From an uncultured Sutterella sp. (lineage in GTDB: Bacteria; Pseudomonadota; Gammaproteobacteria; Burkholderiales; Burkholderiaceae_F), in assembly GCA_900545335.1 (NCBI GenBank), contig UQYP01000006.1, forward strand, positions 1-64,000: a stretch of 64,000 nt of DNA, given 5' to 3'. Shown here piece by piece: positions 51,040 to 58,705 of the stretch. Below the pieces are notes generated by a model. That model saw nothing but the letters and a program-made list of their open reading frames with translations. It ran no database searches and was not told the origin of the DNA. Made by a program: the position numbers and the translations under genes. Position 1 is the stretch's first letter; each line of letters starts with the position of its first letter.

Positions 51040-51576
51040 ATGAACATATTGATTTTAAAAGGTAGTCCAAACATTAACGGATCATCTGCGATTTTGGCCG
51101 AGGCTTTTGCTGATGGTGCGACAGCAGTCGGCCACGAGGTCTCTTCAGTTAATGTTACACAGGCCAATATCCACCCATGCTTGGGTTGTATACATTGTGG
51201 CTATGACGGACCGTGTATCCAAAAAGACGGTATGCAAACTCTGCGCCCTCAGATATTGAGTGCAGACATGTTGGTTTTTGCTACACCACTCTACTACTAC
51301 GGTTTTTCTGCTCAGCTCAAAACTTTAATTGACCGATTCTGCGCATTTAATTTTGAGATTGAAGCCAGACATCTGCATTCTGCTTTGTTGGTTTCTGCCT
51401 GGAACAGTGCTGACTGGACTTTTGATGCTATTAAAATGCATTACCAGACCTTAGTCCGGTATCTTGGATTTAAAGATGAAGGTATGGTCTTGGGAGCTGG
51501 TTGCGGAACGCCTGAGATGACAAAATCTTCGAAATTCCCCGATTTGGCCTATCAACTCGGTTTATCACTGAAATAA
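51040..51576 (+). CDS. Flavodoxin-like NADPH-dependent FMN oxidoreductase
   Basis: The 178-residue flavoprotein has LKGSPNINGSSAILAEAF as FMN-binding loop, TPLYYYGFSAQLKTLIDRF as flavin ring loop, and a four-cysteine segment PCLGCIHCGYDGPCIQKDG (spacing C-x2-C-x2-C-x5-C) resembling iron-sulfur flavoproteins. Paralogous to the protein encoded at 54141-54689, which lacks the cysteines. Last gene of the redox operon; a shared terminator region follows. Confidence 0.82.
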   Translation: MNILILKGSPNINGSSAILAEAFADGATAVGHEVSSVNVTQANIHPCLGCIHCGYDGPCIQKDGMQTLRPQILSADMLVFATPLYYYGFSAQLKTLIDRFCAFNFEIEARHLHSALLVSAWNSADWTFDAIKMHYQTLVRYLGFKDEGMVLGAGCGTPEMTKSSKFPDLAYQLGLSLK

Positions 51577-51579
51577 AGC

Positions 51580-51625
51580 TAAAAAAAATGCCCCGTTCTA
51601 CTTTCGCTTTGAGTGCCGGGGCATT
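51580..51625 (-). terminator. Terminator of the MFS gene (51755-53038)
   Basis: AATGCCCCG pairs with CGGGGCATT, followed by a run of T on the minus strand (plus-strand A8 at 51581-51588). On the plus strand it has no T run, so it mainly serves the leftward MFS gene. Confidence 0.75.
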
Positions 51626-51754
51626 AAATCAGAGGGGGAATAGATCATCCACTTCCCAGTTTATCGAAAAATAAGTCACATTTAAGGGTTTTTACTAATC
51701 CAAATGGTTATTTTTTCCGCTTTCCTGTTAAAAAATGTTAATCCTGCCGCTTTC

Positions 51755-53038
51755 TCAATCAAAAACATTTTGATGTCTTTTGATCATGAAAAGGCCGGCG
51801 AGTAATAAGGCGCAAATAAAAAGGAAAGCACCTTGTAATGAAATCGCAGAAGAAATGGCTCCAATTAAAGCCGGTCCGGCTAAAAGTCCTCCGTAACCTA
51901 CTGTTGTGACAGCTGTGATGGCTTTAACGCTATCGGTTTCTGAAGCTCTGGAAGCGGCCGAAATTAAAATCGGTGCAAGATTGGCTATGCCGAGTCCCAT
52001 CACGAATAATGCTGCGAAAGCTGGTAACGGATGAGGAATAAAGACTAAAACAAAAAGCGTTGCAAGCAAGATGACCACCCCTGAAGTAATCACATTTCGG
52101 GCACCTAATTGTGTGGTCAAGCGGTCACCTACTAAACGCGAGATAGCCATGGCGATTACAAAGAGCGTGTAGCCGAAGGCGCTAGCTTCCTGCGGCACTC
52201 CCGCGTTGTCTCTCAAATAAATAGCACTCCAGTCAAGCATAGCGCCTTCTGTTAAGAAGATGACTGCGCAAATCACTGCCAAAACACTCACCGCTCCTGT
52301 GAATTTAAAGTTGGTTCGAGCGTTCTTGGCCTTTTGGGGAGAGTCAATTTTGTGATTGTCGATATTGCGTAAAACAGCAATCAACGCAACTGATAGGACG
52401 AGCATTAAGGTGCTGACAGCTCCTAAGGGAGTGACGCCTGCAACAAAAAGCGCAGTCAAAGCAGCCGCGGAGGCTACCTCTCCGATGGAGTACGCGGCAT
52501 GCAATCCGCTCATTAAGCGCCCTCTTTGACGGTTTTCTAAATAGGTACCGTAAATGTTGACACTGACTTCAAGGCATCCGAGCGTGACACCATAGAGCAA
52601 TAGCGCTATACACTCAAAGTAAAATCCTGGCATCAAAGCTAAAAGAACCAGTAATGCGCAGGATAAAAGACCTGAGAGTGCAATGGCATTACGAGCACCA
52701 ATTTTCTGTGTGAGAGTCCCCGCTAAGGGCATGCCGACAAAAGATCCTACCCCCAGTCCCAAGAGCAAAATACCTAAAACGAAAGGTTCAAGCGCAAGGT
52801 TAGACTGAACAAAAGGAATCAGGGGCGCCCAGGAAGCGACAGTAAAACCGCCAGTGAAAAAACCGATGCGAGCCGCCCAAAGTTCATACTTGGAGACGGC
52901 CTCAGAGAGGTTGCGGTTTGCCGCATGGGTTTTCTCACTGAAAGGTAATTCTGAGTTCGGTGTATGTAAAGCGGATAAATCATGATCAACTGCCTGATGG
53001 GCGTTTGAAGGTTTGCGGTTTAAAGAGTCGAGTGCCAT
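51755..53038 (-). CDS. MFS transporter (YbjJ-like)
   Basis: This 427-residue transporter has a 50-residue hydrophilic N-terminus (polar, QAVDHDLSALHTPNSEL), then 12 hydrophobic segments. RIGFFTGGFTVASWAPLIPFVQSNL and LEVSVNIYGTYLENRQRGRLMSGLHAAYSIGEV are typical of the YbjJ/FucP-like branch. DWSAIYLRDNAGVP in the second half is conserved too. Divergent from the LysR gene, which probably controls it. The substrate is unknown. Confidence 0.85.
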   Translation of the reverse strand: MALDSLNRKPSNAHQAVDHDLSALHTPNSELPFSEKTHAANRNLSEAVSKYELWAARIGFFTGGFTVASWAPLIPFVQSNLALEPFVLGILLLGLGVGSFVGMPLAGTLTQKIGARNAIALSGLLSCALLVLLALMPGFYFECIALLLYGVTLGCLEVSVNIYGTYLENRQRGRLMSGLHAAYSIGEVASAAALTALFVAGVTPLGAVSTLMLVLSVALIAVLRNIDNHKIDSPQKAKNARTNFKFTGAVSVLAVICAVIFLTEGAMLDWSAIYLRDNAGVPQEASAFGYTLFVIAMAISRLVGDRLTTQLGARNVITSGVVILLATLFVLVFIPHPLPAFAALFVMGLGIANLAPILISAASRASETDSVKAITAVTTVGYGGLLAGPALIGAISSAISLQGAFLFICALLLAGLFMIKRHQNVFD

Positions 53039-53105
53039 ATAACGTAAAGTAAGCCTGTGATGCTTGAAATTATTTCATCAAAAATACGAATAATCGAGTT
53101 AGAAT

Positions 53106-53123
53106 CTATCAAAATATTGATAG
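53106..53123. promoter_or_regulatory. LysR-type operator in the divergent region
   Basis: CTATCAA-AATA-TTGATAG forms an inverted repeat of 7-bp arms and contains the T-N11-A core. It lies between the divergent MFS and LysR genes, the usual position for autoregulation and activation. Confidence 0.6.
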
Positions 53124-53142
53124 TTTATTGAGGCAACGACTC

Positions 53143-54033
53143 ATGGGACTCAAAATTGATGAAATTCGCTCCTTTGTTGCTGTCGCCGAAACAGGGTCAT
53201 TTTCAGCAGCAGCCAGACGCTTGCGTAGGGCTCAATCCGTTGTTTCAATGCATATTGCGGGCTTTGAAGCTGAACTTGGTTATGCACTTTTTGACAGAAC
53301 CCCGAAACCCGTTTTGACTGCAAGGGGTTCAGAGCTTTTGATCAGTGCAAAACGTGTATTGGTTGAAGCTGAACGTTTAGAAAACCGCGCCTTAGCCTTG
53401 TCAGATGTTCAAACTCCCTCTTTATATATGGGTATCGACCTAGTACTCGAAGCCCCTATGATGATTGACTGGCTTAGAAATTTTGCAAAGGCCTTCCCCT
53501 CAGTGAGACTACAGGTGGAAAATATCAGTAGCCCGGAAGCTAAATGGTTTTTTACTAAAACCGGTATGAATCTGGCTTTGGTTTTTTCCTCCGATCCAGC
53601 ATTAGAGAGCGAAGAAATTGTTCTTGGGCATTCCCCTTTATCCATTGTAGTTTCTAAGAATCATCCGCTTGCCGCTATACCGCATCCTACGGTTGATGAT
53701 CTTAGACGTTACCGGCAGATCGTGGTTTACGCCCGCGATCCCCAAACCTCTTCGGTGCCACATGTTATTAATAATGATCATTGGGAAGTTGACAGTGGTC
53801 TTTGGGCGTTGGGATTGGCAGCTCGGGGTGTCGGATGGGCTGTTTTGCCGAAGTTTCTGCTTTTGGGCCAGTCGCCCTTTAAAAATGCAGTGGTTACGCT
53901 ACAGTCGCCTTTTGCGCTTGAAGCTCAACGGCTTGTTCTTAGAAATAAAAAAGGCGAGGTAAGTGTCGATATATTGAAATGGTGGTCACAGATGATTGAG
54001 CGCTATAAAGATAAATTAGGCTTAGAAGGCTGA
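53143..54033 (+). CDS. LysR-family transcriptional regulator
   Basis: The 296-residue regulator starts at ATG 53143 with GAGG 9 bases upstream; a TTG at 53128 is part of that site. N-terminal winged helix: IDEIRSFVAVAETGSFSAAARRLRRAQSVVSMHIAGFEAELG. The effector domain follows. It is divergent from the MFS gene across a palindrome with the T-N11-A core. A flavodoxin-like oxidoreductase lies 107 bases downstream and may be a second target. Confidence 0.88.
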   Translation: MGLKIDEIRSFVAVAETGSFSAAARRLRRAQSVVSMHIAGFEAELGYALFDRTPKPVLTARGSELLISAKRVLVEAERLENRALALSDVQTPSLYMGIDLVLEAPMMIDWLRNFAKAFPSVRLQVENISSPEAKWFFTKTGMNLALVFSSDPALESEEIVLGHSPLSIVVSKNHPLAAIPHPTVDDLRRYRQIVVYARDPQTSSVPHVINNDHWEVDSGLWALGLAARGVGWAVLPKFLLLGQSPFKNAVVTLQSPFALEAQRLVLRNKKGEVSVDILKWWSQMIERYKDKLGLEG

Positions 54034-54140
54034 GAAACATATAGTGACGAAATAAGGCTATTAAAGTATTGGTTTGGACAATATTAAATTTCCTTTTTGT
54101 CCCATAATTAAAACAAAGTTCCTTTGAAAGGAGGCTGAAA

Positions 54141-54689
54141 ATGAAAATTACTGTATTAATGGGCAGTCCCTATACAGACGGCAACAATGACAAATTGGTT
54201 AAAGCCTTTACGAAAGGCGCTAAAGAAGCCGGGCATGAAGTTGTACGCTTTAATGTGGCGGAAATGGACATTGAACCTTGCAGCAAGGCTTATTTTGATA
54301 AGCTCGCAGCTGGCGTTGAAGCCGATAGCCCCGATATGCAGAAAATTTTAGACAGTGTCTTTGAGTCGCAGGTGGTTGTTTTCTCCACTCCCCTTTACTA
54401 CTATGGGATGACTTCTCAATTAAAAGCGGTGCTTGATCATTTCAATTCCAGAAAAGCAGAATTTACAAAGCAGTCTAAATCTGCGATTTTGCTGGCAAAT
54501 TGCGGTGGATCGGCTCCCTGGAGTATGAACGGGATTCTGATTCACTTCGACTGCTTCCTGCGTTTTTTGCACTGGCGTGATGGCGGCCATGCTTTAGCTT
54601 ACGGCTTGGCCGAGCAAACGATTGAATCAACAGGAGCTCTGGCAGAAGCCTATAAGTTAGGTTTAAATGCTGCAGCTCAGGTCAGATAG
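54141..54689 (+). CDS. Flavodoxin-like NAD(P)H oxidoreductase
   Basis: 182 residues, paralogous to the protein at 51040-51576: MGSPYTDGNNDKLVKAF for FMN phosphate, TPLYYYGMTSQLKAVLDHF for the ring. It keeps only one cysteine of the segment (EPCSKAYFDKL), so no Fe-S cluster is expected. AAAGGAGG precedes the ATG. The GNAT gene starts 5 bases after its stop. Confidence 0.82.
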   Translation: MKITVLMGSPYTDGNNDKLVKAFTKGAKEAGHEVVRFNVAEMDIEPCSKAYFDKLAAGVEADSPDMQKILDSVFESQVVVFSTPLYYYGMTSQLKAVLDHFNSRKAEFTKQSKSAILLANCGGSAPWSMNGILIHFDCFLRFLHWRDGGHALAYGLAEQTIESTGALAEAYKLGLNAAAQVR

Positions 54690-54693
54690 TTTT

Positions 54694-55131
54694 ATGCGGC
54701 GTATTCTTAAATCATTTTCTCAATTGAGCGCAGATGAGCTTTTTGCTATCTACAAGCTCCGTGTTGCTGTTTTTGTCGTTGAGCAGAAGTGTGCCTATCA
54801 GGAAGTCGATGAGGTAGACAAGGCTTCGTATCATCTTTGGTATGAGGACGAAGATGGTATTGAAGCCTATCTGCGAATTATTCCCGCGTGGCTGACTCGT
54901 AAAGAAGTTTCTCTTGGAAGAGTCATTGCGGTTAAGCGTCGATGTGGTTTAGGCACCAAGATTGTCTCAGAGGCGATCAGTTTCGCAAAAAAAGAATTAA
55001 AAGCAAAAGAAATTGTTATTGAGGCTCAGACCTATGTGAAGTCGCTCTATGAGCAATTAGGCTTTAGGATGGAGTCTGAAGAATTTTTCGAAGACGGCAT
55101 CCCACATGTACAGATGCGTCTAATGCTTTAA
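54694..55131 (+). CDS. GNAT acetyltransferase, ElaA family
   Basis: The 145-residue protein from ATG 54694 (MRRILKSFSQLSADELFAIYKLR) shows the ElaA signature AVFVVEQKCAYQEVDEVDKASYHLW and acetyl-CoA loop RRCGLGTKIVSEAI. The frame start at 54667 overlaps the preceding gene and is unlikely. Acetyl acceptor unknown. Co-transcribed with the oxidoreductase. Confidence 0.85.
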   Translation: MRRILKSFSQLSADELFAIYKLRVAVFVVEQKCAYQEVDEVDKASYHLWYEDEDGIEAYLRIIPAWLTRKEVSLGRVIAVKRRCGLGTKIVSEAISFAKKELKAKEIVIEAQTYVKSLYEQLGFRMESEEFFEDGIPHVQMRLML

Positions 55132-55206
55132 AAAATGTTGTTAAAGTGCAGACAAATTGATTTGAACCTGATAAAATTCTCCGCCTAACGTTCGTTAGAT
55201 ACCTTT

Positions 55207-55281
55207 AGGGGCATAGCACAATGGTTAGTGTACTCGGCTCTGAACCGAGGTATCTTGGTTCGATTCCAAGTGCCCCCGCCA
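55207..55281 (+). tRNA. tRNA-Gln (anticodon CTG)
   Basis: The cloverleaf folds: acceptor AGGGGCA with TGCCCCC, anticodon arm CTCGG-CTCTGAA-CCGAG exposing CTG, T-arm CTTGG-TTCGATT-CCAAG, discriminator G and encoded CCA at 55279-55281. The 1-72 pair is A-C, i.e. unpaired; a weak first pair is an identity feature of tRNA-Gln. Confidence 0.93.
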
Positions 55282-55320
55282 CTTTCTAGATTTCCCATTC
55301 AATTGTTCTATAACTAATCT

Positions 55321-55339
55321 GACAGAGTGTCTTTTTTTT
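55321..55339 (+). terminator. Terminator of tRNA-Gln
   Basis: GACA/TGTC with a 3-base loop and T8. The stem is short, but the T run is strong and it lies 40 bases after the tRNA. Confidence 0.5.
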
Positions 55340-55518
55340 GCACTTTCGGTACACATAAAAAACGAATCTCTTTGAGCCGTTGCTTAAAAAGAGCTGTTTT
55401 AATAACGAAATGTTACATTTTTATTGGTTTCAGAGCCCAATATTTTGTGTTTTAAACATTGATCTTAGGGTTAATTACATAACAGTGAGAAGTAAAGTTC
55501 TCTAAAATGCCCAGCAAA

Positions 55519-55547
55519 TGTCATATTCGTGTCATACTCATGTCATA
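55519..55547 (+). promoter_or_regulatory. Three TGTCATA repeats with 11-bp period (Pho-box-like)
   Basis: TGTCATA occurs at 55519, 55530 and 55541, each followed by four variable bases. Two such repeats at 11-bp period form the E. coli Pho box recognised by PhoB. Another OmpR-family regulator, such as a TctD-type, could use the same form. The last repeat ends 57 bases before tctB. Confidence 0.6.
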
Positions 55548-55604
55548 TTTTGTGATTGGGATGACCGTGTGCGGCATTATTTCCCATAACTTTTTTCTCA
55601 TATC

Positions 55605-56054
55605 ATGAAAAAATCTGACATACCGGTTGTCTGTATTATTTATGCGATCGCCATCGCATTTTTAATCATGACACTGCAGTTGCCCGAGGCTGCTCAGGTC
55701 TATCCGATGGTTCTGATTTCTGCGCTGATCCTCGTTAACACACTCTACCTTATCCGAACTTTTCTGCATTATCGGCAAGATCACCACATTGAAGACGACT
55801 ATCCAATTATTTTTAAAGGATTTTTGTCGTTTCAATTTTTTGGTGTCTTCATTTCCATCGTAGCCTACCTAGTCTTGATGTACTTCTTCGGTTACTATGT
55901 CTCGACAGTTTTATATCTGGCGGGCTCCCTGCTCTTTTTGAAGGTGCCGATGAAATTTAACCTGATGACTGTTGTTGTGATGGTTATCATGGTTGCAGTC
56001 GTTTTCTCGTACTTCCTGAAGGTTCCCCTTCCAGAAGGTCTCATTTTTGGATAA
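55605..56054 (+). CDS. tctB: Tripartite tricarboxylate transporter, small membrane subunit TctB
   Basis: 149 residues with four hydrophobic segments, as typical of TctB: IPVVCIIYAIAIAFLIM, VYPMVLISALILVNTLYLI, FFGVFISIVAYLVLMYFFG and a final VVVMVIMVAVVFSYFL. It starts at an ATG after CATATC. It is the first gene of tctB-tctA-tctC; tctA follows after 12 bases. The three-repeat motif upstream suggests control by an OmpR-family regulator. Confidence 0.85.
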   Translation: MKKSDIPVVCIIYAIAIAFLIMTLQLPEAAQVYPMVLISALILVNTLYLIRTFLHYRQDHHIEDDYPIIFKGFLSFQFFGVFISIVAYLVLMYFFGYYVSTVLYLAGSLLFLKVPMKFNLMTVVVMVIMVAVVFSYFLKVPLPEGLIFG

Positions 56055-56066
56055 AAGGAGCACGGC

Positions 56067-57572
56067 ATGTTAGAGACTTTATCTTTAATGGGGGCGGGTT
56101 TCATTAATGCCTTCTCGCCGCTGAACCTTTTAGCCATGATCGCATCGACGGCGCTCGGAATTACAATCGGCTGTTTGCCGGGCCTTTCTGCCGCTATGGG
56201 TGTGGCTTTGCTTTTGCCGGTGACCTTCGGTATGGATCCTGCAACCGGTCTGATTGTGTTGGGTGGCATTTATTGCGGCGCAATCTTTGGCGGCTCCATC
56301 AGTGCGATTTTGATTCATACGCCAGGTACGCCCGCATCGGCTGCAACCGCTATTGAAGGTTATAAGCTTACGCTCAAAGGACAAGCAGCTAAGGCACTCA
56401 CTGTTGCGTGCTTCGCCTCATTCTGTGGTGGCCTTTTGAGTTGCATTTCGCTTTATTTCTTCTCCCCGCTTTTAGCTGAACTCACCATGCAGTTTAAGAG
56501 CCCGGAATATTTTTGGCTCTCGATTTTCGGTTTAACAATTATTGCCGGGGTCTCCAGTCGCTCAATTTTGAAAGGTCTGATGTCTGGTATCTTGGGTCTT
56601 TTGATTTCAACAATTGGCATGGATCCGATGGAAGGAGTAGAGCGCTATATGTTTGGTGTCAGCACACTTTATAACGGTGTGAATGTCACCTGTGCCTTAA
56701 TTGGTCTTTTCTCCATGTCTCAAGTGTTGATTTTGGCTGAAAAGAAAATCGTAGAACGTGCTAAGGCGGCTAAGATCAAAGATAAGCTCACGCTCACTAA
56801 GGGTGAAGTAAAGCGCATTATGCCCACGATTACCCGCTCATGGATTATCGGCAACATCTTAGGTATTTTGCCAGGAGCTGGGGCAACCATAGCCTGCTTT
56901 ATGGGTTATAACGAAGCTCGCCGTTTTTCTAAGCACAAAGAAGAATTCGGTACGGGTTCAATTGAGGGTGTAGCAGGATCTGAAGCGGCTAATAATGCTG
57001 TGACGGGCGGCTCTTTGATTCCGACGCTTACCTTGGGTATCCCGGGTGAATCCGTGACAGCTGTGCTGATGGGTGGACTGATTATTCATGGTTTACAACC
57101 TGGTCCTGAACTCTTTACAACCTATGCCGACATGACCTACACGTTCTTTGCAGGTTTCGTGCTCGTTCAGTTTGCTATGCTGGCGATCGGTCTTTGGGGG
57201 TGCAAGATTTTTGCCAATATCGCACGACTTTCAGACGCTATTTTGATTCCTTCTATTGTGGTGCTCTGTGTTGTGGGTTCCTACGCGATCAATAACAATA
57301 TCGTCGAAGTAATCATCATGTGTATTTTTGGTGTGATCGGTTACCTCGTGCGTAAGTTTGATTTAAATGCAGCAGCCATTGTGCTCGGTCTGATTTTAGG
57401 ACCGATCGGTGAAAACGGTTTACGCCGCTCGTTGATGTTAAGTGACGGCGATCCCTCAATTTTATTTGCGACCCCTCTTTGCTGGATGCTTATTGCGCTT
57501 TGCGTTGTTGGCATCTTCTCTCCCCTTTTCATGGGACGGGTCGAAAAAGACATGGTTGCCAAGCATAAATAG
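56067..57572 (+). CDS. tctA: Tripartite tricarboxylate transporter, large membrane subunit TctA
   Basis: 501 residues with about 11-12 hydrophobic segments. Two conserved TctA blocks are visible: GITIGCLPGLSAAMGVALLLPVTFGMDPATGLIVLGGIYCGAIFGGSISAIL and ILPGAGATIACFMGYNEARRFSKHKEEFGTGSIEGVAGSEAANNAVTGGSLIPTLTLGIPGESVTAVL. It forms the channel with TctB. AAAGGAGC precedes the ATG. A strong intercistronic hairpin separates it from tctC. Confidence 0.93.
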   Translation: MLETLSLMGAGFINAFSPLNLLAMIASTALGITIGCLPGLSAAMGVALLLPVTFGMDPATGLIVLGGIYCGAIFGGSISAILIHTPGTPASAATAIEGYKLTLKGQAAKALTVACFASFCGGLLSCISLYFFSPLLAELTMQFKSPEYFWLSIFGLTIIAGVSSRSILKGLMSGILGLLISTIGMDPMEGVERYMFGVSTLYNGVNVTCALIGLFSMSQVLILAEKKIVERAKAAKIKDKLTLTKGEVKRIMPTITRSWIIGNILGILPGAGATIACFMGYNEARRFSKHKEEFGTGSIEGVAGSEAANNAVTGGSLIPTLTLGIPGESVTAVLMGGLIIHGLQPGPELFTTYADMTYTFFAGFVLVQFAMLAIGLWGCKIFANIARLSDAILIPSIVVLCVVGSYAINNNIVEVIIMCIFGVIGYLVRKFDLNAAAIVLGLILGPIGENGLRRSLMLSDGDPSILFATPLCWMLIALCVVGIFSPLFMGRVEKDMVAKHK

Positions 57573-57581
57573 AGTTTTTAA

Positions 57582-57616
57582 CGATCAGGGTAAATACCGG
57601 ACCTTTATCCTGATCG
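57582..57616 (+). promoter_or_regulatory. Intercistronic hairpin between tctA and tctC
   Basis: CGATCAGGGTAAA pairs with TTTATCCTGATCG (13 bp, one G-T) around a 9-base loop. No T run follows, so it is probably an mRNA-stability element that lets the binding protein be made in excess, or a site of processing. Confidence 0.6.
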
Positions 57617-57667
57617 AACAGTAAACGGCCCGGAAGAATGATTAAGAAATCATCAAAGGAGTTGAAA

Positions 57668-58612
57668 ATGAAAAAATTAGCCTTAGCTTTGGCCGTGGCC
57701 ATGGCGATTCCGCTTTCCGCCCAGGCTTGGACACCGGAAAAGGATGTGAGCGTCATCGTTGCCTACAAGGCAGGTTCCGGCACGGATACGGGCGCACGCC
57801 TTTTGATGACGCTCACCGAAAAGGAAATCGGCAAGGCTATGATCATCAATAATCTTCCGGGAGCTGACGGTAAGATCGGTTGGACAAAACTTGTGAACTC
57901 CAAGCCGGACGGTTACACGATCGGTTATATTAATTTGCCGACCTTTACTACTTTGGCTAACGAAAAGAATGCTCCGTTTAAGATTACTCAAATCGATCCG
58001 ATTGCTAATCACCTGACAGAAACTGGTGTTGTTGTGGTGCGCGCAGACAGTAAGTGGCAGAGTCTGCAGGATTTGGTGAAAGAAGCTAAAGCCAATGATA
58101 AGCTTCGCTGCTCTACAAATGGTGTGAAAGCATCTAACCACACAGCCGCTCAGCTTCTGTCCCAAAGTGCGGGCTTTAAGTACAAAGCTGTTCCTTACGG
58201 TGGTACGGCTGACCAACTAATGGCTCTGCGTCAGGGTGAGGTGGATTTCTCTTGCGCTAAGATTGCCGACGTTGCAAAACTTCTGGAAGGTGACAAACCC
58301 GAACTGCGCCTTTTGGGTGTTTTCGATACGAAGCGTCTTGAAGCTTATCCCAATGTGCCAACATTGGGTGAATTAGGTTACTACGATCAATGGTACGGCT
58401 CGGCTCGCGCTATTGTGGCACCGGCCGGTATGCCTGAAGATGTGTTGAAGTACTGGGTAGAAACTTTCAGCAAGGTTTTAAATGACCCGGCTGTCAAAGA
58501 AGCTCACGAAAAGGGCGGTTTGACGATTGACTTCAAGGACAACAAGGCTTTAGGCGAATTGATTAAGGCTCAAGACGTTTTTGCCAAGGAAGTGATCTCT
58601 AAGCTCTACTAA
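57668..58612 (+). CDS. tctC: Tripartite tricarboxylate transporter, periplasmic binding protein TctC
   Basis: The 314-residue product starts at ATG 57668 (MKKLALALAVAMAIPLSAQA), with AGGAG 6 bases upstream; the frame start 57638 is not supported. The signal peptide is cleaved near residue 20 and the mature protein has KDVSVIVAYKAGSGTDTGAR, ADGKIGWTKLVNSKPDGYTIGYIN and GGTADQLMALRQGEVDFSC, as in the Bug/TctC family. Ligand is a carboxylate or related anion, not determined by sequence. A terminator follows at 58655. Confidence 0.92.
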   Translation: MKKLALALAVAMAIPLSAQAWTPEKDVSVIVAYKAGSGTDTGARLLMTLTEKEIGKAMIINNLPGADGKIGWTKLVNSKPDGYTIGYINLPTFTTLANEKNAPFKITQIDPIANHLTETGVVVVRADSKWQSLQDLVKEAKANDKLRCSTNGVKASNHTAAQLLSQSAGFKYKAVPYGGTADQLMALRQGEVDFSCAKIADVAKLLEGDKPELRLLGVFDTKRLEAYPNVPTLGELGYYDQWYGSARAIVAPAGMPEDVLKYWVETFSKVLNDPAVKEAHEKGGLTIDFKDNKALGELIKAQDVFAKEVISKLY

Positions 58613-58654
58613 TTGATAACTGCCGGCACAAGTGCTGGCCGGACTACTAGGTAA

Positions 58655-58694
58655 ATACGCTCCGAAGGTATACACTGAGGAGCGTATATTTTTT
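58655..58694 (+). terminator. Terminator of tctBAC
   Basis: ATACGCTCC pairs with GGAGCGTAT (9 bp, 15-base loop), followed by ATTTTTT. Confidence 0.8.
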
Positions 58695-58705
58695 ATCTTG
58701 TGCTC

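Larger units (their letters stand above)
55282..55604. other. Promoter region of the tctBAC operon
   Basis: There is no gene here. A short GACA-GAG-TGTC hairpin with T8 (55321-55339) ends the tRNA unit. From 55340 the sequence is AT-rich, then three TGTCATA repeats (55519-55547) lie 58 bases before tctB. Confidence 0.5.
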
